Counted from the first letter of the stretch, positions 36,144-45,993 are shown. The stretch: 64,000 bases of DNA from Nocardioides speluncae (GCF_003121585.1 NZ_QEOO01000034.1:1-64000); one strand, 5' to 3'. Numbers and translations: made by a program. The notes: generated by a model from the letters alone, not told the origin.

Positions 36144-37399
36144 CAGTGCTCCTCGGTGTGGTGTGACCAGGTGACGGGAAGGGTCAGCGGGCCGGCGGTC
36201 TGGGCGTTGGCGCGGATCCAGCGGATGTCCTCGAGGTCACCCGCCAGCCGCAGGTCCGGGAACCGTCGGACCAGCGACGTGAAGCCGAGCGTCAGCTCCA
36301 ACCGGGCTACGTGCTGGCCCGCGCAGAGGTGGATGCCACCACCGAAGGCCATGTGGCCCTTGTCGTTCCGATCGGGGCGGAACTCATCGGGTGCCTCGAA
36401 CCGGCTCGGGTCGCGGTTGGCTCCGAGTAGGGAGACGATGACGGTCTCTCCCGCCAGGATCATCGCGCCGCCGATCTCGGCGTCCTCGAGCGCGGTCCGC
36501 TCGGTCGGGTTCGGCTCGATGATCGTGTTGTAGCGCAGCATCTCCTCGACCACCCGGTCGATCGAGCCCGGGTCGGCCTTGAGCGCATCCCATCGGCTGA
36601 TGTCGTGCAGGAGGGTGAAGAGGCCGTACCCGAACTGGCTCGTCGTCGTCTCGTGGCCGGCCTGGAGGACCCCGATGGTGTCCTTCACGACCTCTGCGTG
36701 CGTCGTCGACTCGTCGCGGATCATGTCGCTCACCAGATCGTCGCCGAGGTTGCGGCCCTTGTACTCGACCAGGCCCTCGACGTACTCGTCCCACGTGCGG
36801 AGGTCACCGGCGAGGTCAGCCGCAGGTGAGTCGGGGTTCCGTATGCGGTCCGTGAGGTCGACGAAGAACTCCCGGTCCTGCCGGGGCACGCCGAGGAGAT
36901 CGCTCAGCACCAGCCCCGGGACGGGGGTGCCGAAGTGCTCCATGAAGTCGGCTGGCGGACCGGCCTGCTCCAGCGCGTCCAGGCAGTCGTCGATGATCGC
37001 CTGGACCCGGTCGCGCGTGTCCTGCACGCGTTTGAACGAGAGCCTGCTCATGATCGCTCGACGGCGCCGGGTATGGAACGGCGGGTCGGCCTCGTTCAGG
37101 TGAGGAGGCTTGCCCTCCTCGGCGACTCCTTCGGCGAGCCAACGCTCCAGCTCGCCGACCGGCTGCCGTCCCCAGATCCTGGCTGCAGTGAACCGGCGGT
37201 CGGCGAGGACTGCCTTGCCGAGCTCGTAGTTTGTCGTCAGCCATCCGCTCTCGCCGTTGAGGAGTCGCACCCGGCAGATCGGTTGCTCCTCGAGCAGGCG
37301 GACCGTCTCCGTCGGCGGATCGACCAGACGCGTGCGTCCGACCGGCATCGACACCGGGCACTCGGTCGCCCTTCCACCATGGGTGCTCATCGCCGTCAC
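36143..37399 (-). CDS. Cytochrome P450
   Basis: Soluble class I P450 of 418 residues. The I-helix oxygen-binding motif is LQAGHETTTS, the ExxR pair is in VVEEMLRY, and the heme-binding loop is FGGGIHLCAGQ with Cys359 as axial ligand. Ferredoxin and ferredoxin reductase genes are in the same operon, so the full electron chain is present. The substrate is unknown. Second gene after the operon head except for the small SnoaL-like gene. Confidence 0.95.
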   Translation of the reverse strand: MTAMSTHGGRATECPVSMPVGRTRLVDPPTETVRLLEEQPICRVRLLNGESGWLTTNYELGKAVLADRRFTAARIWGRQPVGELERWLAEGVAEEGKPPHLNEADPPFHTRRRRAIMSRLSFKRVQDTRDRVQAIIDDCLDALEQAGPPADFMEHFGTPVPGLVLSDLLGVPRQDREFFVDLTDRIRNPDSPAADLAGDLRTWDEYVEGLVEYKGRNLGDDLVSDMIRDESTTHAEVVKDTIGVLQAGHETTTSQFGYGLFTLLHDISRWDALKADPGSIDRVVEEMLRYNTIIEPNPTERTALEDAEIGGAMILAGETVIVSLLGANRDPSRFEAPDEFRPDRNDKGHMAFGGGIHLCAGQHVARLELTLGFTSLVRRFPDLRLAGDLEDIRWIRANAQTAGPLTLPVTWSHHTEEH

Positions 37400-37788
37400 G
37401 CCCCGAGTCCGGCGGGCAGCTGCCGGGAGTCGGAGTAGAGGTGCTCGGCCACGATCTGCCCGTTGCGGAACTGCTCGAACACCCCGTAGCGGAGGGTCAC
37501 CTGATCGGTCGTTCCGACAGGGGTCCCCTTGATCACGAGCTCACCCGAGAGGCGCTCCTCGCCCGCGATCACGCCGGTGACTTCGAAGGTCATGTCGGGC
37601 AGCAGGTCCCAGTAGCCGCGCAGGACCTCGGCGATGGCAGTGCGCCCGACCAGGGGAGCCTCTGGCGCGGTGAAGTCGACCACCACACCGTCTTCGGCGA
37701 AGTGCTGCACCGCCTCCTCGACGTCGCCGCGCTGGATCGCGGCGACGAGCCGGTGGAAACTCGCCCGGATGTCATGAGTGTCGGTCAT
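37396..37788 (-). CDS. SnoaL-like (NTF2-fold) protein, second copy
   Basis: A 130-residue cone-fold protein (AIQRGDVEEAVQHFAEDGVVVDF, then VGRTAIAEVLRGYWDLLPD) similar in class to the gene at 25695 but not a close copy. The ATG at 37788 was preferred because GAGGTG lies 9 bases upstream; a GTG at 37794 that overlaps the previous stop is the alternative. An epoxide hydrolase or cyclase role beside the P450 is possible, by analogy only. Confidence 0.8.
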   Translation of the reverse strand: MTDTHDIRASFHRLVAAIQRGDVEEAVQHFAEDGVVVDFTAPEAPLVGRTAIAEVLRGYWDLLPDMTFEVTGVIAGEERLSGELVIKGTPVGTTDQVTLRYGVFEQFRNGQIVAEHLYSDSRQLPAGLGA

Positions 37789-37790
37789 GG

Positions 37791-39164
37791 TCACTGGCAC
37801 CTCGTGATCGGTGGGATGTTGCAGTTGCGGCGGAAGACGTTGTGCGGGTCGTAGGTCGCCTTCAGCGCTGCCAGTCGGTCGTAGTCCGCGCCCCAGGCGT
37901 CCCGCATGTCGACGCGGGTCGTGTAGTTGGGCATGGCGCCGGGATGCACCAGGCCGGCGTCGCGGTAGCGCGCGACGAAGCCCTCGCCCCATGCCTCGCA
38001 CACAGCGTCATCGGCCTGGTCGTCGTACATCGCGATCGCGATCAGCTCGCACCCTGCTCGCCGACCCATCGCCGCCGGCGGCGAGGAGACCTGGCGCAGC
38101 ATGGCTCCTCGATAGCTGTAGAAGCCGACGAACAGCTCCGCGCCCGCAGCTGCGTCAGCGAGTCGCCGGGGTTCGTCCGCGAGAAGCTCGAGAGTGGGGT
38201 CGTCGAGGGCCTTGAGGTCTGCGGCGGCCCAGTACTGCCGGCAGCTCGGGTAGGCGTCGTCGAGGGCATGATGAAGCTCCACCCACCCCGCGTCGGAGAC
38301 AGATCGCTCGACCGGGGCGCCGAAGGCATCGACCGCAGCCAGGTCGCGTGCGACCTGGGCCTCGTCTCCGAGGTGGGCCAGGGTCACGTCGAAGGTCGGC
38401 TCCCGGCCGGGACCCACCGAGTAGCCGGCGACCACGAAGACGTCAGGCGAGACCGAGCGCTCGAAGTCGCGGTACCGGTAGAGCAGGTGAGCAGCATCGA
38501 CGGCCGGCCAGGACCAGGTCGCCAGCGTGCTCGTCGCCGGCACGGCGTGGAGGCTCGTTTCGACCGAGACGACGACGCCGAAGTTGTCGCCGGCACCGCG
38601 GATCGCCCAGAAGAGGTCCGGGTGGGAGGTCGGTGACACCGTCACCACCTGGCCGTCGGCAAGGACGACCTGGGCAGACAGAACCCAGTCGCAGCTGTAT
38701 CCGTGCCGGGGCGACAGATGGCCAGTGCCGCTGTAGATCGCGACGCCGACGAACCCGATGTGCGACAGGAGACCAGTGATCGGGGCAAGGCCGTAGGGGA
38801 CCGTCTCTCGCAGCACGTCGCTCTGGGTGGCGCCGGGACCGACGCGCGCGGTCCTGCGGTCGACGTCGACGAAGACCTCGTTCATGAGCGAGAGGTCGAG
38901 GAGCAGACCGCCCTCGATCGCTGAGTGGCCACCGGGACCCCGGCCGCCGCCGCGCACGGCGATGTCCCAACCCTGGTCGCGGGCGACCTGGAGTGCCGCC
39001 CTGACGTCCTGGACTCCGACGCACCGAGCGATGACGGCCGGTCGCCGGTCGAAGACGTGGTTGAAGTGAGCCCGCCGCTCGTCGTACGACGGATCGCCCG
39101 GCGAGATCCATTCACCACGGAAGTACGGCGGCGCCATCACCACGTCGCGGACGTCAAGGCTCAT
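37791..39164 (-). CDS. BBE-like FAD oxidase, head of the catabolic operon
   Basis: Berberine-bridge-enzyme-like flavoprotein of 457 residues: FAD-binding domain with RGGGRGPGGHS and FWAIRGAGDNFGVVV, and the C-terminal BBE segment YDPHNVFRRNCNIPP. The His of the usual RGGGH is Arg here and no Cys stands at the second attachment site, so bicovalent FAD is unlikely. It is the first gene after the 104-bp promoter region with site S1. It probably oxidises a C-O or C-N bond in the incoming substrate. Confidence 0.87.
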   Translation of the reverse strand: MSLDVRDVVMAPPYFRGEWISPGDPSYDERRAHFNHVFDRRPAVIARCVGVQDVRAALQVARDQGWDIAVRGGGRGPGGHSAIEGGLLLDLSLMNEVFVDVDRRTARVGPGATQSDVLRETVPYGLAPITGLLSHIGFVGVAIYSGTGHLSPRHGYSCDWVLSAQVVLADGQVVTVSPTSHPDLFWAIRGAGDNFGVVVSVETSLHAVPATSTLATWSWPAVDAAHLLYRYRDFERSVSPDVFVVAGYSVGPGREPTFDVTLAHLGDEAQVARDLAAVDAFGAPVERSVSDAGWVELHHALDDAYPSCRQYWAAADLKALDDPTLELLADEPRRLADAAAGAELFVGFYSYRGAMLRQVSSPPAAMGRRAGCELIAIAMYDDQADDAVCEAWGEGFVARYRDAGLVHPGAMPNYTTRVDMRDAWGADYDRLAALKATYDPHNVFRRNCNIPPITRCQ

Positions 39165-39196
39165 GCGTCACAGCCTGCTGCGGCAGCCGCCGCGGA

Positions 39197-39233
39197 GAAT
39201 CCCGGAGAGCACCTACGTAACTACGGATATCCG
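39197..39233 (-). promoter_or_regulatory. Candidate LuxR/LAL site S1 with a palindrome
   Basis: Plus-strand reading: GAATCCCGGAGAGC then ACCTACGTAACTACG (39197-39225), followed at 39224-39233 by the palindrome CGGATATCCG. It lies 33 bp upstream of the first operon gene. Related sites are at 15467 and 44337. Confidence 0.7.
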
Positions 39234-39268
39234 TGGTCTGAGGGCCCGCGGAACCCCTCGCCCGCGCC

Positions 39269-41563
39269 CTACTGCTGCTGGGCGACCCAATGCGCGACCT
39301 GGGTGCGCGCCGTGAAGTCGAGCTTGGTCAGGATGTGCTCGACGTGCGCCTCGACCGTGCGCACCGAGATCACCAACTTGCTGGCGATCTCCTTGTTCGA
39401 CAATCCCTCCCCAACGAGCGCGGCCACCTCGCGCTCCCGCCGCGTGAGTACGGTGCTGGCGCGCGCAGGTGGTGTCCGCGACGGCGCAGGGTGCTCGCGG
39501 AGGGCGAGCGCGACCGCCTCGTCGACGGCCAGCCGGGTCCCGAGGTCGCGGGCGGCTTGGTAATCGCCCTCCCCGAGCGAGCTCCGCGCGCTCGCCTCGA
39601 ACCTCTCACCCATCTCGATCAGGTGCGACGAGCCCATGAGTCTGCTGCCGACGGTCTGCCAGATCCCGTTCGCGCCGCCGATCAGCGTCGCGCCGCGGCG
39701 GGCATCCCCGCGTTGCACCGTGATCCAGGCGAGCAGCTCGACCGTGAGCGCGAGTCCCAGAGTGTCCTGGAAGTGGCGCTTGATCCGGATCGCCTCGGAG
39801 GCGTCCGCCTCGGCCTGGTCGAGCTGGTCCCGGAGGAGCCCGATCAGGCCCCGCCCCCACAACGCGTACGACAGCTGCCATCGTGAGCCCGTGACCCTGC
39901 AGCGCTCGAAGAGCTCGTCGACGAGGGTCCCGGCGGCGTCGAGCTGGCCCGACAGGATGTGGGCGGACGCGAGCTCGATCCGCGCAAGGTCTGCGTACTG
40001 ACCGGGGAGGTCGACGGTGGAGAACCGCTCCAAGGCATCGGTGAGGAACTCGACGGCGTCGGACAGCTCCCCGTCGATGTTGCGCTCGGTGCCGAGCACC
40101 AGCTGAGCGAACGCCCCGACCGAGGCGTCGTCGGGCGTGGCCTCGAGTGCCTGACGGATCAGCTCGGGGACCTCGCCAGTGTCGCCCTGGCACACCGCCA
40201 GGTACGCCATCGTCACCAGTGCCCAGGACCGTTCGAGACCGGGTGTGTCGTCCAATGCGAGCGCGCGGTGGAGCCAGAGCCGGCCCTCCGCGAAGTGGCC
40301 CAGGGCCAGCCAGAACCACGGTGCCGCCGCCATGTGCTGACCCATGCGCGCCTCACCGGGCTCGGCGAGGCTCCACTCGAGAGCGCCGCGCAGGTTGGGT
40401 CGCTCGACCATCAACCTGGTCGCCCAGTCCTCCTGCCGCTCGCCCGTCCAGGCGTCGCCGGCGCTCAGGAGAAGGTTCAGGCACCAGTCACGGTGGCGTC
40501 TGCGCGTCGCGTGCTCGGCGCCGGAGTGCTGGAGCTGTGTCAGTCCGTAGGCCCGAATCGTCTCGAGCATCTCGAACCGCACACCTGAGCCGACCTGCTC
40601 GCGGACGAAGATGGACTTGTCGACGAGGCCGGACACCGTGCCGAGGATCGTCGCCGCGGGGACCACGTCGTCCGCGCACACGGTCTCGAGTGCCTCGACG
40701 GTGAACCCGCCGGTGAAGACGGCGGCCCGGGCCCAGAGGGCCTGTTCCTGAGCGGTGCATAGGTCGTGGCTCCAGTCGATCACCGCCTGCAGCGTGCGGT
40801 GCCGCTCCGGGAGGTCGCGGCTGCCCTCTCGCAGGAGAGCGAATCGGTCGTCGAGCCGCTCGATGATGCCGTCAATGCTCAAGACCTTGAGGTTGACGGC
40901 AGCCAGCTCGATCGCGAGCGGGATGCCTTCGAGGCGCTGGCACAGCCGAACCACCGCAGCCTCGTTGCCCGGCACCAACGTGAAGTCGGGGACGACGGCG
41001 CTCGAGCGGTCAGCGAAGAGCGACACCGCCGGGTACTGCGTCGCGGTGCCAGGCTCGACATGATCCTCGGCTCCCGGCACACGGAGCGGCGGGACCACGA
41101 ACACGTGCTCGGCCGAGAGGCGGAGCGGCTGGGTGCTGGTCGCCAGGACCCGCAGTCCTGGTGCCGCCCGTAGGAGCGTGTCGACGAGGTGCGCCGCGGC
41201 CGCGACCACGTGCTCGCAGTTGTCCATGACGAGCAGTAGCCGTTGCGCGTGCAGATGGTCGCAAAGGACGTCGACCGCGGGTCGCGACGACTGGTCCCGG
41301 ATGTCCAGCGTCTCCATCACGTAGTGCGGGAGGAGTTCCGGGTCCTTGAGGAGGGCTAGCTCGACGACCCCGATGCCGTCCGGGAACGCTCGACGGGCCT
41401 CGGTGGCGAGCCGGAGCGCGAGCCGGGTCTTGCCGACCCCGCCCATCCCGGTGAGCGTCACCAACCGGCCGGTGGACAGGAGCCGGCGTACGTCGGCAAG
41501 CTCCTGCCTGCGGCCGACGAAGCTGGTGAGCTCCCCGGCCATGAGGTCCGGCTGCGGTGCCAT
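39269..41563 (-). CDS. LAL-type LuxR transcriptional regulator
   Basis: Large signal-transducing ATPase regulator of 764 residues. An NB-ARC/AAA-like domain starts with the P-loop GMGGVGKT (39-46) and has LLVMDNCEHV as Walker B. The middle (about 350-690) is helical and TPR-like. The last 60 residues are a LuxR helix-turn-helix (LTRREREVAALVGEGLSNKEIASKL, then VRTVEAHVEHILTKL). It ends 104 bp before the catabolic operon start. It is the natural candidate for binding sites S1-S3 and may respond to the substrate directly. Confidence 0.92.
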   Translation of the reverse strand: MAPQPDLMAGELTSFVGRRQELADVRRLLSTGRLVTLTGMGGVGKTRLALRLATEARRAFPDGIGVVELALLKDPELLPHYVMETLDIRDQSSRPAVDVLCDHLHAQRLLLVMDNCEHVVAAAAHLVDTLLRAAPGLRVLATSTQPLRLSAEHVFVVPPLRVPGAEDHVEPGTATQYPAVSLFADRSSAVVPDFTLVPGNEAAVVRLCQRLEGIPLAIELAAVNLKVLSIDGIIERLDDRFALLREGSRDLPERHRTLQAVIDWSHDLCTAQEQALWARAAVFTGGFTVEALETVCADDVVPAATILGTVSGLVDKSIFVREQVGSGVRFEMLETIRAYGLTQLQHSGAEHATRRRHRDWCLNLLLSAGDAWTGERQEDWATRLMVERPNLRGALEWSLAEPGEARMGQHMAAAPWFWLALGHFAEGRLWLHRALALDDTPGLERSWALVTMAYLAVCQGDTGEVPELIRQALEATPDDASVGAFAQLVLGTERNIDGELSDAVEFLTDALERFSTVDLPGQYADLARIELASAHILSGQLDAAGTLVDELFERCRVTGSRWQLSYALWGRGLIGLLRDQLDQAEADASEAIRIKRHFQDTLGLALTVELLAWITVQRGDARRGATLIGGANGIWQTVGSRLMGSSHLIEMGERFEASARSSLGEGDYQAARDLGTRLAVDEAVALALREHPAPSRTPPARASTVLTRREREVAALVGEGLSNKEIASKLVISVRTVEAHVEHILTKLDFTARTQVAHWVAQQQ

Positions 41564-41648
41564 TGGATCCCTACTGAGCGGACGGGTGGGGTGAAGCGAT
41601 GCTATCGCCGGATCCCGCCGTTCGTGCCGTAGCGCCGATCTCGCGCGA

Positions 41649-42701
41649 CTACTCGCCGCGCTTGCGCCGTCCCAGGTAGGTCGCCAGCGCGACTCCGACG
41701 ATCAGCGCCCCGCCGTTGACGAACGAGCTCACGTACGGCTCGGCGCCCGCGAGGCTCAACCCGTTGTTGAGGACGGCGAGGAAGTACACGGCGACCAGCA
41801 GCCCGCCGACGTTGGGGCGCCCCGGCTTGATCGACGCAGCGCTGAGGAAGGCGGCGGCAAACGCCGGGAGCAGCAGCTGGTCGCCGAGCCGCGGGTTGGC
41901 GCCGCCAGACCGTGCGACCGCCAGGATGCCGGCGATCGCCGCCAACACCCCCGCGATGACGAACGTCGAGGCAATCAGCGACCTGGTGCGAAGTCCGACC
42001 AGCCGCGCCGCGGTCGAGTTGGCGCCGAGCGCGTACAGGTAGCGGCCGTACGGCGTGTGCTCGAGGAGGTAGTGCACTGCAAGCGCGACGACCGCGAGGA
42101 GCACTCCGATCTTGGGGACGCCCAGCCAGGTCTCCGATCCCAAGTTGATCAGGGACGTCGGAATCTCACTGACGATCGCGATCCCGCCGGTCTTGAGGTT
42201 GATCACCCCGGCGAGGATCGTCATCGTGCCGAGCGTCGCGATCACGGCATTGACGTTGAACCTCGTGACGATCAGCGCGTTGAGGCACCCGACGATCGCG
42301 CCGACGAGGATCCCGATCAGCAGGCCCTTCGTCAGGCTGCCCCCGGACATGGTCGCCGCGGCGTAGACCGCGCCGAGACCGGCCGTGGCGCCGACCGACA
42401 GGTCCCACTGGTTGGCGCACAGCGGCACGAGCAAGGCGAGGGCCACTACCGCCACGACCGCCTGCCCCCCGATCAGGACCTGCAGGTTCGCGGCTGTCAG
42501 AAACGTCGTCGAGGTCGCCGGACTAAGCGCAAAGTAGACGCCAGCAAGGATCAGGCACACCGGCAGCGCGAAAGCCTCGAGGTAGTCGACCAGTCGTCGG
42601 TGCCCACGCACTGGGGACGGTGCGCGCCCATCTTCTTCTCCACCCACGACGCCGCCCTCGACGGTCGTCGGCCCTGCGGGTGCGATTGCCTCGTTGGTCA
42701 T
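41649..42701 (-). CDS. ABC transporter permease, RbsC-like
   Basis: Integral membrane permease of 350 residues in the ribose/sugar importer class (BPD_transp_2 type). About ten hydrophobic segments can be followed, with the family loop GALNALIVTRFNVNAVIATLGTMTI-like region near residues 130-155 (here GCLNALIVTRFNVNAVIATL). It overlaps the ATPase gene by ATGA. It should pair with the ATPase and with the lipoprotein encoded at 21454. Confidence 0.9.
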   Translation of the reverse strand: MTNEAIAPAGPTTVEGGVVGGEEDGRAPSPVRGHRRLVDYLEAFALPVCLILAGVYFALSPATSTTFLTAANLQVLIGGQAVVAVVALALLVPLCANQWDLSVGATAGLGAVYAAATMSGGSLTKGLLIGILVGAIVGCLNALIVTRFNVNAVIATLGTMTILAGVINLKTGGIAIVSEIPTSLINLGSETWLGVPKIGVLLAVVALAVHYLLEHTPYGRYLYALGANSTAARLVGLRTRSLIASTFVIAGVLAAIAGILAVARSGGANPRLGDQLLLPAFAAAFLSAASIKPGRPNVGGLLVAVYFLAVLNNGLSLAGAEPYVSSFVNGGALIVGVALATYLGRRKRGE

Positions 42702-44284
42702 GCCACGTTCGTCCCTTCTGTTGCCAGCACGGCCTGTTCCAGCGCCGTGTCCGTCAGCTCTTTACAGTCGAGCTCGCCGACCGTCTCTCCGCGTCGGACG
42801 AGGATCACCCGGTCACACATCGAGACCAGCTCCTCTAAGTCCGACAGCACCACCAGCGCGGCTGAACCCCGGTCGACGGCCCGCCGGACCAGCTGCCAGA
42901 TCTCCGCCCGTGCCCCCACGTCGATGCCCTGCGTTGGCTCATCCAGAAGGAGCAGTCGTGGCTCGAGCCTCAGCCAGCGAGCGAGGAGCGCCTTCTGCTG
43001 GTTGCCGCCGGACAGAAGGCCGAGCGGCATCTCCGTGGAGGCGGCGCGCACCTGGTAGGTCCCACAAAGGTCATGGGCGTCCCGGGCTTCGCATCGGTGC
43101 CGAAGACGGCCCCATCGGAAGTACCCTCGCGTCGAGAGGATGCCCATGTTCTCCCGCACGGACAGGTCCATGAACGCCGCGGAGTCGCGCCGGTCCTCCG
43201 GCGAGTAGGCGACCCCGGCACGAACGCCGTCCCGCGGCGAGCCGAAGGAGACCGGCACGTCGTCGAGGAAGACCTCACCGGCATCACGGGCGGCGTCACC
43301 GCTGACGAGTCGTAGCAGGCTCGAGCGACCCGAGCCCAGCAGGCCGGCGACGCCGACGATCTCACCAGCCCGTACGTCGAAGTCGGCCCCGCGGACCGCT
43401 CCGCCGACGAGCCCGGCGCACCGGAGTCGCGCGACGCCGCCCGGCCTCGGTGCGTGGCTCACCGTCGCCGTCGTCACGCGGCTCTCCCCGGCGATCAGCT
43501 CGACCAGCGCGTCGTGCGTGATCTCGGATCCGTCGAGTGTCGCGGCGACCCGCCCGTCGCGGAGGATCGTCGCGCGGTCGGCGATCTCGACCACCTCCTC
43601 GAGCCGGTGGGTCACGTAGACGATGGTCTGGCCCTGACCGGCGAGTCGTTTGAGCTCGTCGAGGAGCACCGTCACCTCGCGGGGCGGCAGCGCAGCGGTC
43701 GGCTCGTCGAGCACGAGGACCCCGGCGGCACCACCGTCGTCAGTGGGCGCCAGATCCTGAAGTGCGCGGGCGATCGCCACCATCGCATGCGTCGCGACTC
43801 CATAGCGCGCCAGTGGCGACGTCGGATCGAGGTCAAGACCGAAGCGTCGAAGCGTGTCACGCGCATGCCGTCTCTGAGCGCGCCAGCGGACGCGGCCGCC
43901 GACCCCGGTCTCGAACCCGTGCCCGACGGCGAGGTTCTCCGCGACGGTGAGCTCGGGAAATGTCGAGCACTGCTGGTGGACGAACCGAAGGCCGGCCTCC
44001 CGCGCCCTCGCGGCCGTCCAGGACGAGGCGTCGGATGCGCCCGCGCCGTACTCGTCGTCGAAGGCGATGACCCCCTGCTCGGCCTTGTACATGCCGCTGA
44101 GCACCTTGATCGTCGTCGACTTCCCTGATCCATTGCCTCCGAGCAGGGCGTGAATCGTTCCGGCCTCGAGGTCGAAGCTGACCCCGTCAACCGCACGGGT
44201 GCCGCCGAACGTCTTCACCAGGTCTGTCACCCGGAGGGCGATCCGGCGCTCACGTCCCTCGACCGTCGTGACGTCGACATGCAT
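42698..44284 (-). CDS. ABC transporter ATPase, RbsA-like double domain
   Basis: Sugar-type ATPase of 528 residues with two ABC domains. The first has a clear Walker A (LLGGNGSGKSTTIKV), the second has the altered LLGSGRSS and a good signature LLSGGNQQKALLARWL with LLLDEPTQGIDVG, as is normal for this class. It is the first gene of the transporter operon, 53 bp from site S3. The substrate probably is the compound degraded by the operon. Confidence 0.92.
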   Translation of the reverse strand: MHVDVTTVEGRERRIALRVTDLVKTFGGTRAVDGVSFDLEAGTIHALLGGNGSGKSTTIKVLSGMYKAEQGVIAFDDEYGAGASDASSWTAARAREAGLRFVHQQCSTFPELTVAENLAVGHGFETGVGGRVRWRAQRRHARDTLRRFGLDLDPTSPLARYGVATHAMVAIARALQDLAPTDDGGAAGVLVLDEPTAALPPREVTVLLDELKRLAGQGQTIVYVTHRLEEVVEIADRATILRDGRVAATLDGSEITHDALVELIAGESRVTTATVSHAPRPGGVARLRCAGLVGGAVRGADFDVRAGEIVGVAGLLGSGRSSLLRLVSGDAARDAGEVFLDDVPVSFGSPRDGVRAGVAYSPEDRRDSAAFMDLSVRENMGILSTRGYFRWGRLRHRCEARDAHDLCGTYQVRAASTEMPLGLLSGGNQQKALLARWLRLEPRLLLLDEPTQGIDVGARAEIWQLVRRAVDRGSAALVVLSDLEELVSMCDRVILVRRGETVGELDCKELTDTALEQAVLATEGTNVA

Positions 44285-44336
44285 CAGAACTCCTCGTAGC
44301 TCGCGTCACGCCATCGTCGCGGCCGCCGGCCCGGAA

Positions 44337-44365
44337 AGAGTCCCGGGGACTACCTACATCGCCAC
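44337..44365 (-). promoter_or_regulatory. Candidate LuxR/LAL site S3
   Basis: Plus-strand reading: GAGTCCCGGGGACT then ACCTACATCGCCACG. It has 21 of 29 matches with S1 at the same spacing. It lies between the transporter operon and the divergent BBE gene and could serve both. A weaker ACTACCTATGTTC follows at 44402-44414. Confidence 0.6.
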
Positions 44366-44492
44366 GTACTTCGGTCTGGAGCCATTGAGGTCCCCGCCGC
44401 GGACTACCTATGTTCTTGGCCACAACAGTGCTGCACCGACGGCCGCCGAGCCGCCGTGGACGGCGCGTCCTCCACCGATGAAGGGAAACATC

Positions 44493-45953
44493 GTGACCGC
44501 AGACGTGGCGACCTCCGCCGACCTCGAACACACCAGTGCCGGAGCAGGCAACGCCGCGGCACAGACGCCTGCGGATCTCCTCGCGGACCTCCGGTACGGG
44601 TTCAACGGGGAAATCGTGACCCCCGCCGACCCGGAGTACGACGGCTACCGGCGGCACTTCAACAGGCGCTTCGACAAGCATCCGGCCCTCGTCCTCCGGC
44701 CGGCGAACACCGTCGATGTCGTGGCCGCTGTCCGGTACGCGCGCGCTGCGGACCTGGAGATCGCCGTCAGCTGCGGCGGGACGCACCCGGCGGGCTTCTC
44801 GCGCACCGACGGAGGGGTGGTCGTCGACCTGTCTTTGATGCGAGCGGTGAAGGTGGAACCGATGGAGCAGACCGCCTGGCTACAGGGAGGTGCCCTCGGC
44901 GGCGACCTCTATGCCGAGGCGGGACGCCATGGCCTCGGGGGCGTGATGGGGTGGATGCGCACCACCGGCGTGGGTGGCGTCAACGTCCACGGAGGCTGGG
45001 GGCCGTTGTCGCCCAAGCTCGGCTGGGGCGTCGACACGATCCTGGAGATGGAGATTGTGACGGCCGACGGTGAGGTGCTTCGTCTCGCTCCGAACGAGAA
45101 TTCCGAGCTGTTCTGGGGAGCCCGTGGCGCGGGCGGCAACTTCGGCATCGTCACGTGGGTCAAGCAGAAGCTCTGCCGCGTGCCGGAGAAGGCCCTCATC
45201 GGCACCCTCATGTACACGCCGGAGCAGGGCCCCGATGTCCTGCGGCTGGTCGATGAGCTGGTGATGACGGCGTCCGAGGACATGTCCATGTTCGTGTACT
45301 CGTCGGTGGTCCCGGACGAGCCGGCCTACCCCGAGGCGCTCCGCGGCAGGCATGGTTTCATGGTCGTGGTGGTGCACATCGGTGATCGCGACCAGGCTGT
45401 CGAGGAGCTGCGTCCACTGCGAGAGGCCTACCCGCCGGCGCTGGACGGGGTAGTCGAGAGGTCGCTCTACGACTTCACGTGCGAGATGGATTCCTTCATC
45501 GTGCCGTGCCGTCAGTGGTACGACTTCGTCGAGGTCGAGGCCCTCACCGACGACGTGATCGAGGCGGTTACGACGTCCGCCCAGCGCATGGAGGAGCTGG
45601 AGCTCACCGCGGAGCTCACCCTGGTAGCCGTCGGTCGCGGACGTGACCCGGAGCACCCGAGCGCACTCGCGGTGGGCAATCGGCCGGGAGCGTGGCTCAT
45701 GATGCCCGACACCTTCTGGGAGGACGAGGCGGACGACGAGAAGAACATCGGGTGGGCCGACGAGTTCATGACCACGTTGAGCACGTGCGAGTCGCACTCC
45801 GACATCGGGTACGGCAACGTCCAGTCACGTCCTGATGTGGATCGAGAGCGTCGTTCGTTCGGCGAGGAGACCTGGCAGCGGCTGGTTGCGCTCAAGCGGC
45901 AGTACGACCCGGAGAACCTCTTCCACCTCAACCACAACATCCCGCCTGCCTAG
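44493..45953 (+). CDS. BBE-like FAD oxidase, divergent copy
   Basis: Flavoprotein of 486 residues with the FAD domain (CGGTHPAGFSRTDGGVVVDL, then FWGARGAGGNFGIVTW) and the C-terminal BBE segment YDPENLFHLNHNIPP. The His of the flavin motif is kept, unlike in the two other flavin oxidases. The GTG at 44493 is preferred because AAGGGA lies about 7 bases upstream; an ATG at 44478 is the alternative. It is the only enzyme gene of the island on the plus strand near the operon and is followed by the SMR gene. Confidence 0.87.
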   Translation: MTADVATSADLEHTSAGAGNAAAQTPADLLADLRYGFNGEIVTPADPEYDGYRRHFNRRFDKHPALVLRPANTVDVVAAVRYARAADLEIAVSCGGTHPAGFSRTDGGVVVDLSLMRAVKVEPMEQTAWLQGGALGGDLYAEAGRHGLGGVMGWMRTTGVGGVNVHGGWGPLSPKLGWGVDTILEMEIVTADGEVLRLAPNENSELFWGARGAGGNFGIVTWVKQKLCRVPEKALIGTLMYTPEQGPDVLRLVDELVMTASEDMSMFVYSSVVPDEPAYPEALRGRHGFMVVVVHIGDRDQAVEELRPLREAYPPALDGVVERSLYDFTCEMDSFIVPCRQWYDFVEVEALTDDVIEAVTTSAQRMEELELTAELTLVAVGRGRDPEHPSALAVGNRPGAWLMMPDTFWEDEADDEKNIGWADEFMTTLSTCESHSDIGYGNVQSRPDVDRERRSFGEETWQRLVALKRQYDPENLFHLNHNIPPA

Positions 45954-45993
45954 GACCGCCGGTCCGCAACGAGCGGGAAGAGGAGGAACGCTC

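Noticed and set aside
44402..44414. Fourth full copy of the LAL site
   Set aside because: Only ACTACCTATG matches; the GARTCCCG part is not at the right spacing.
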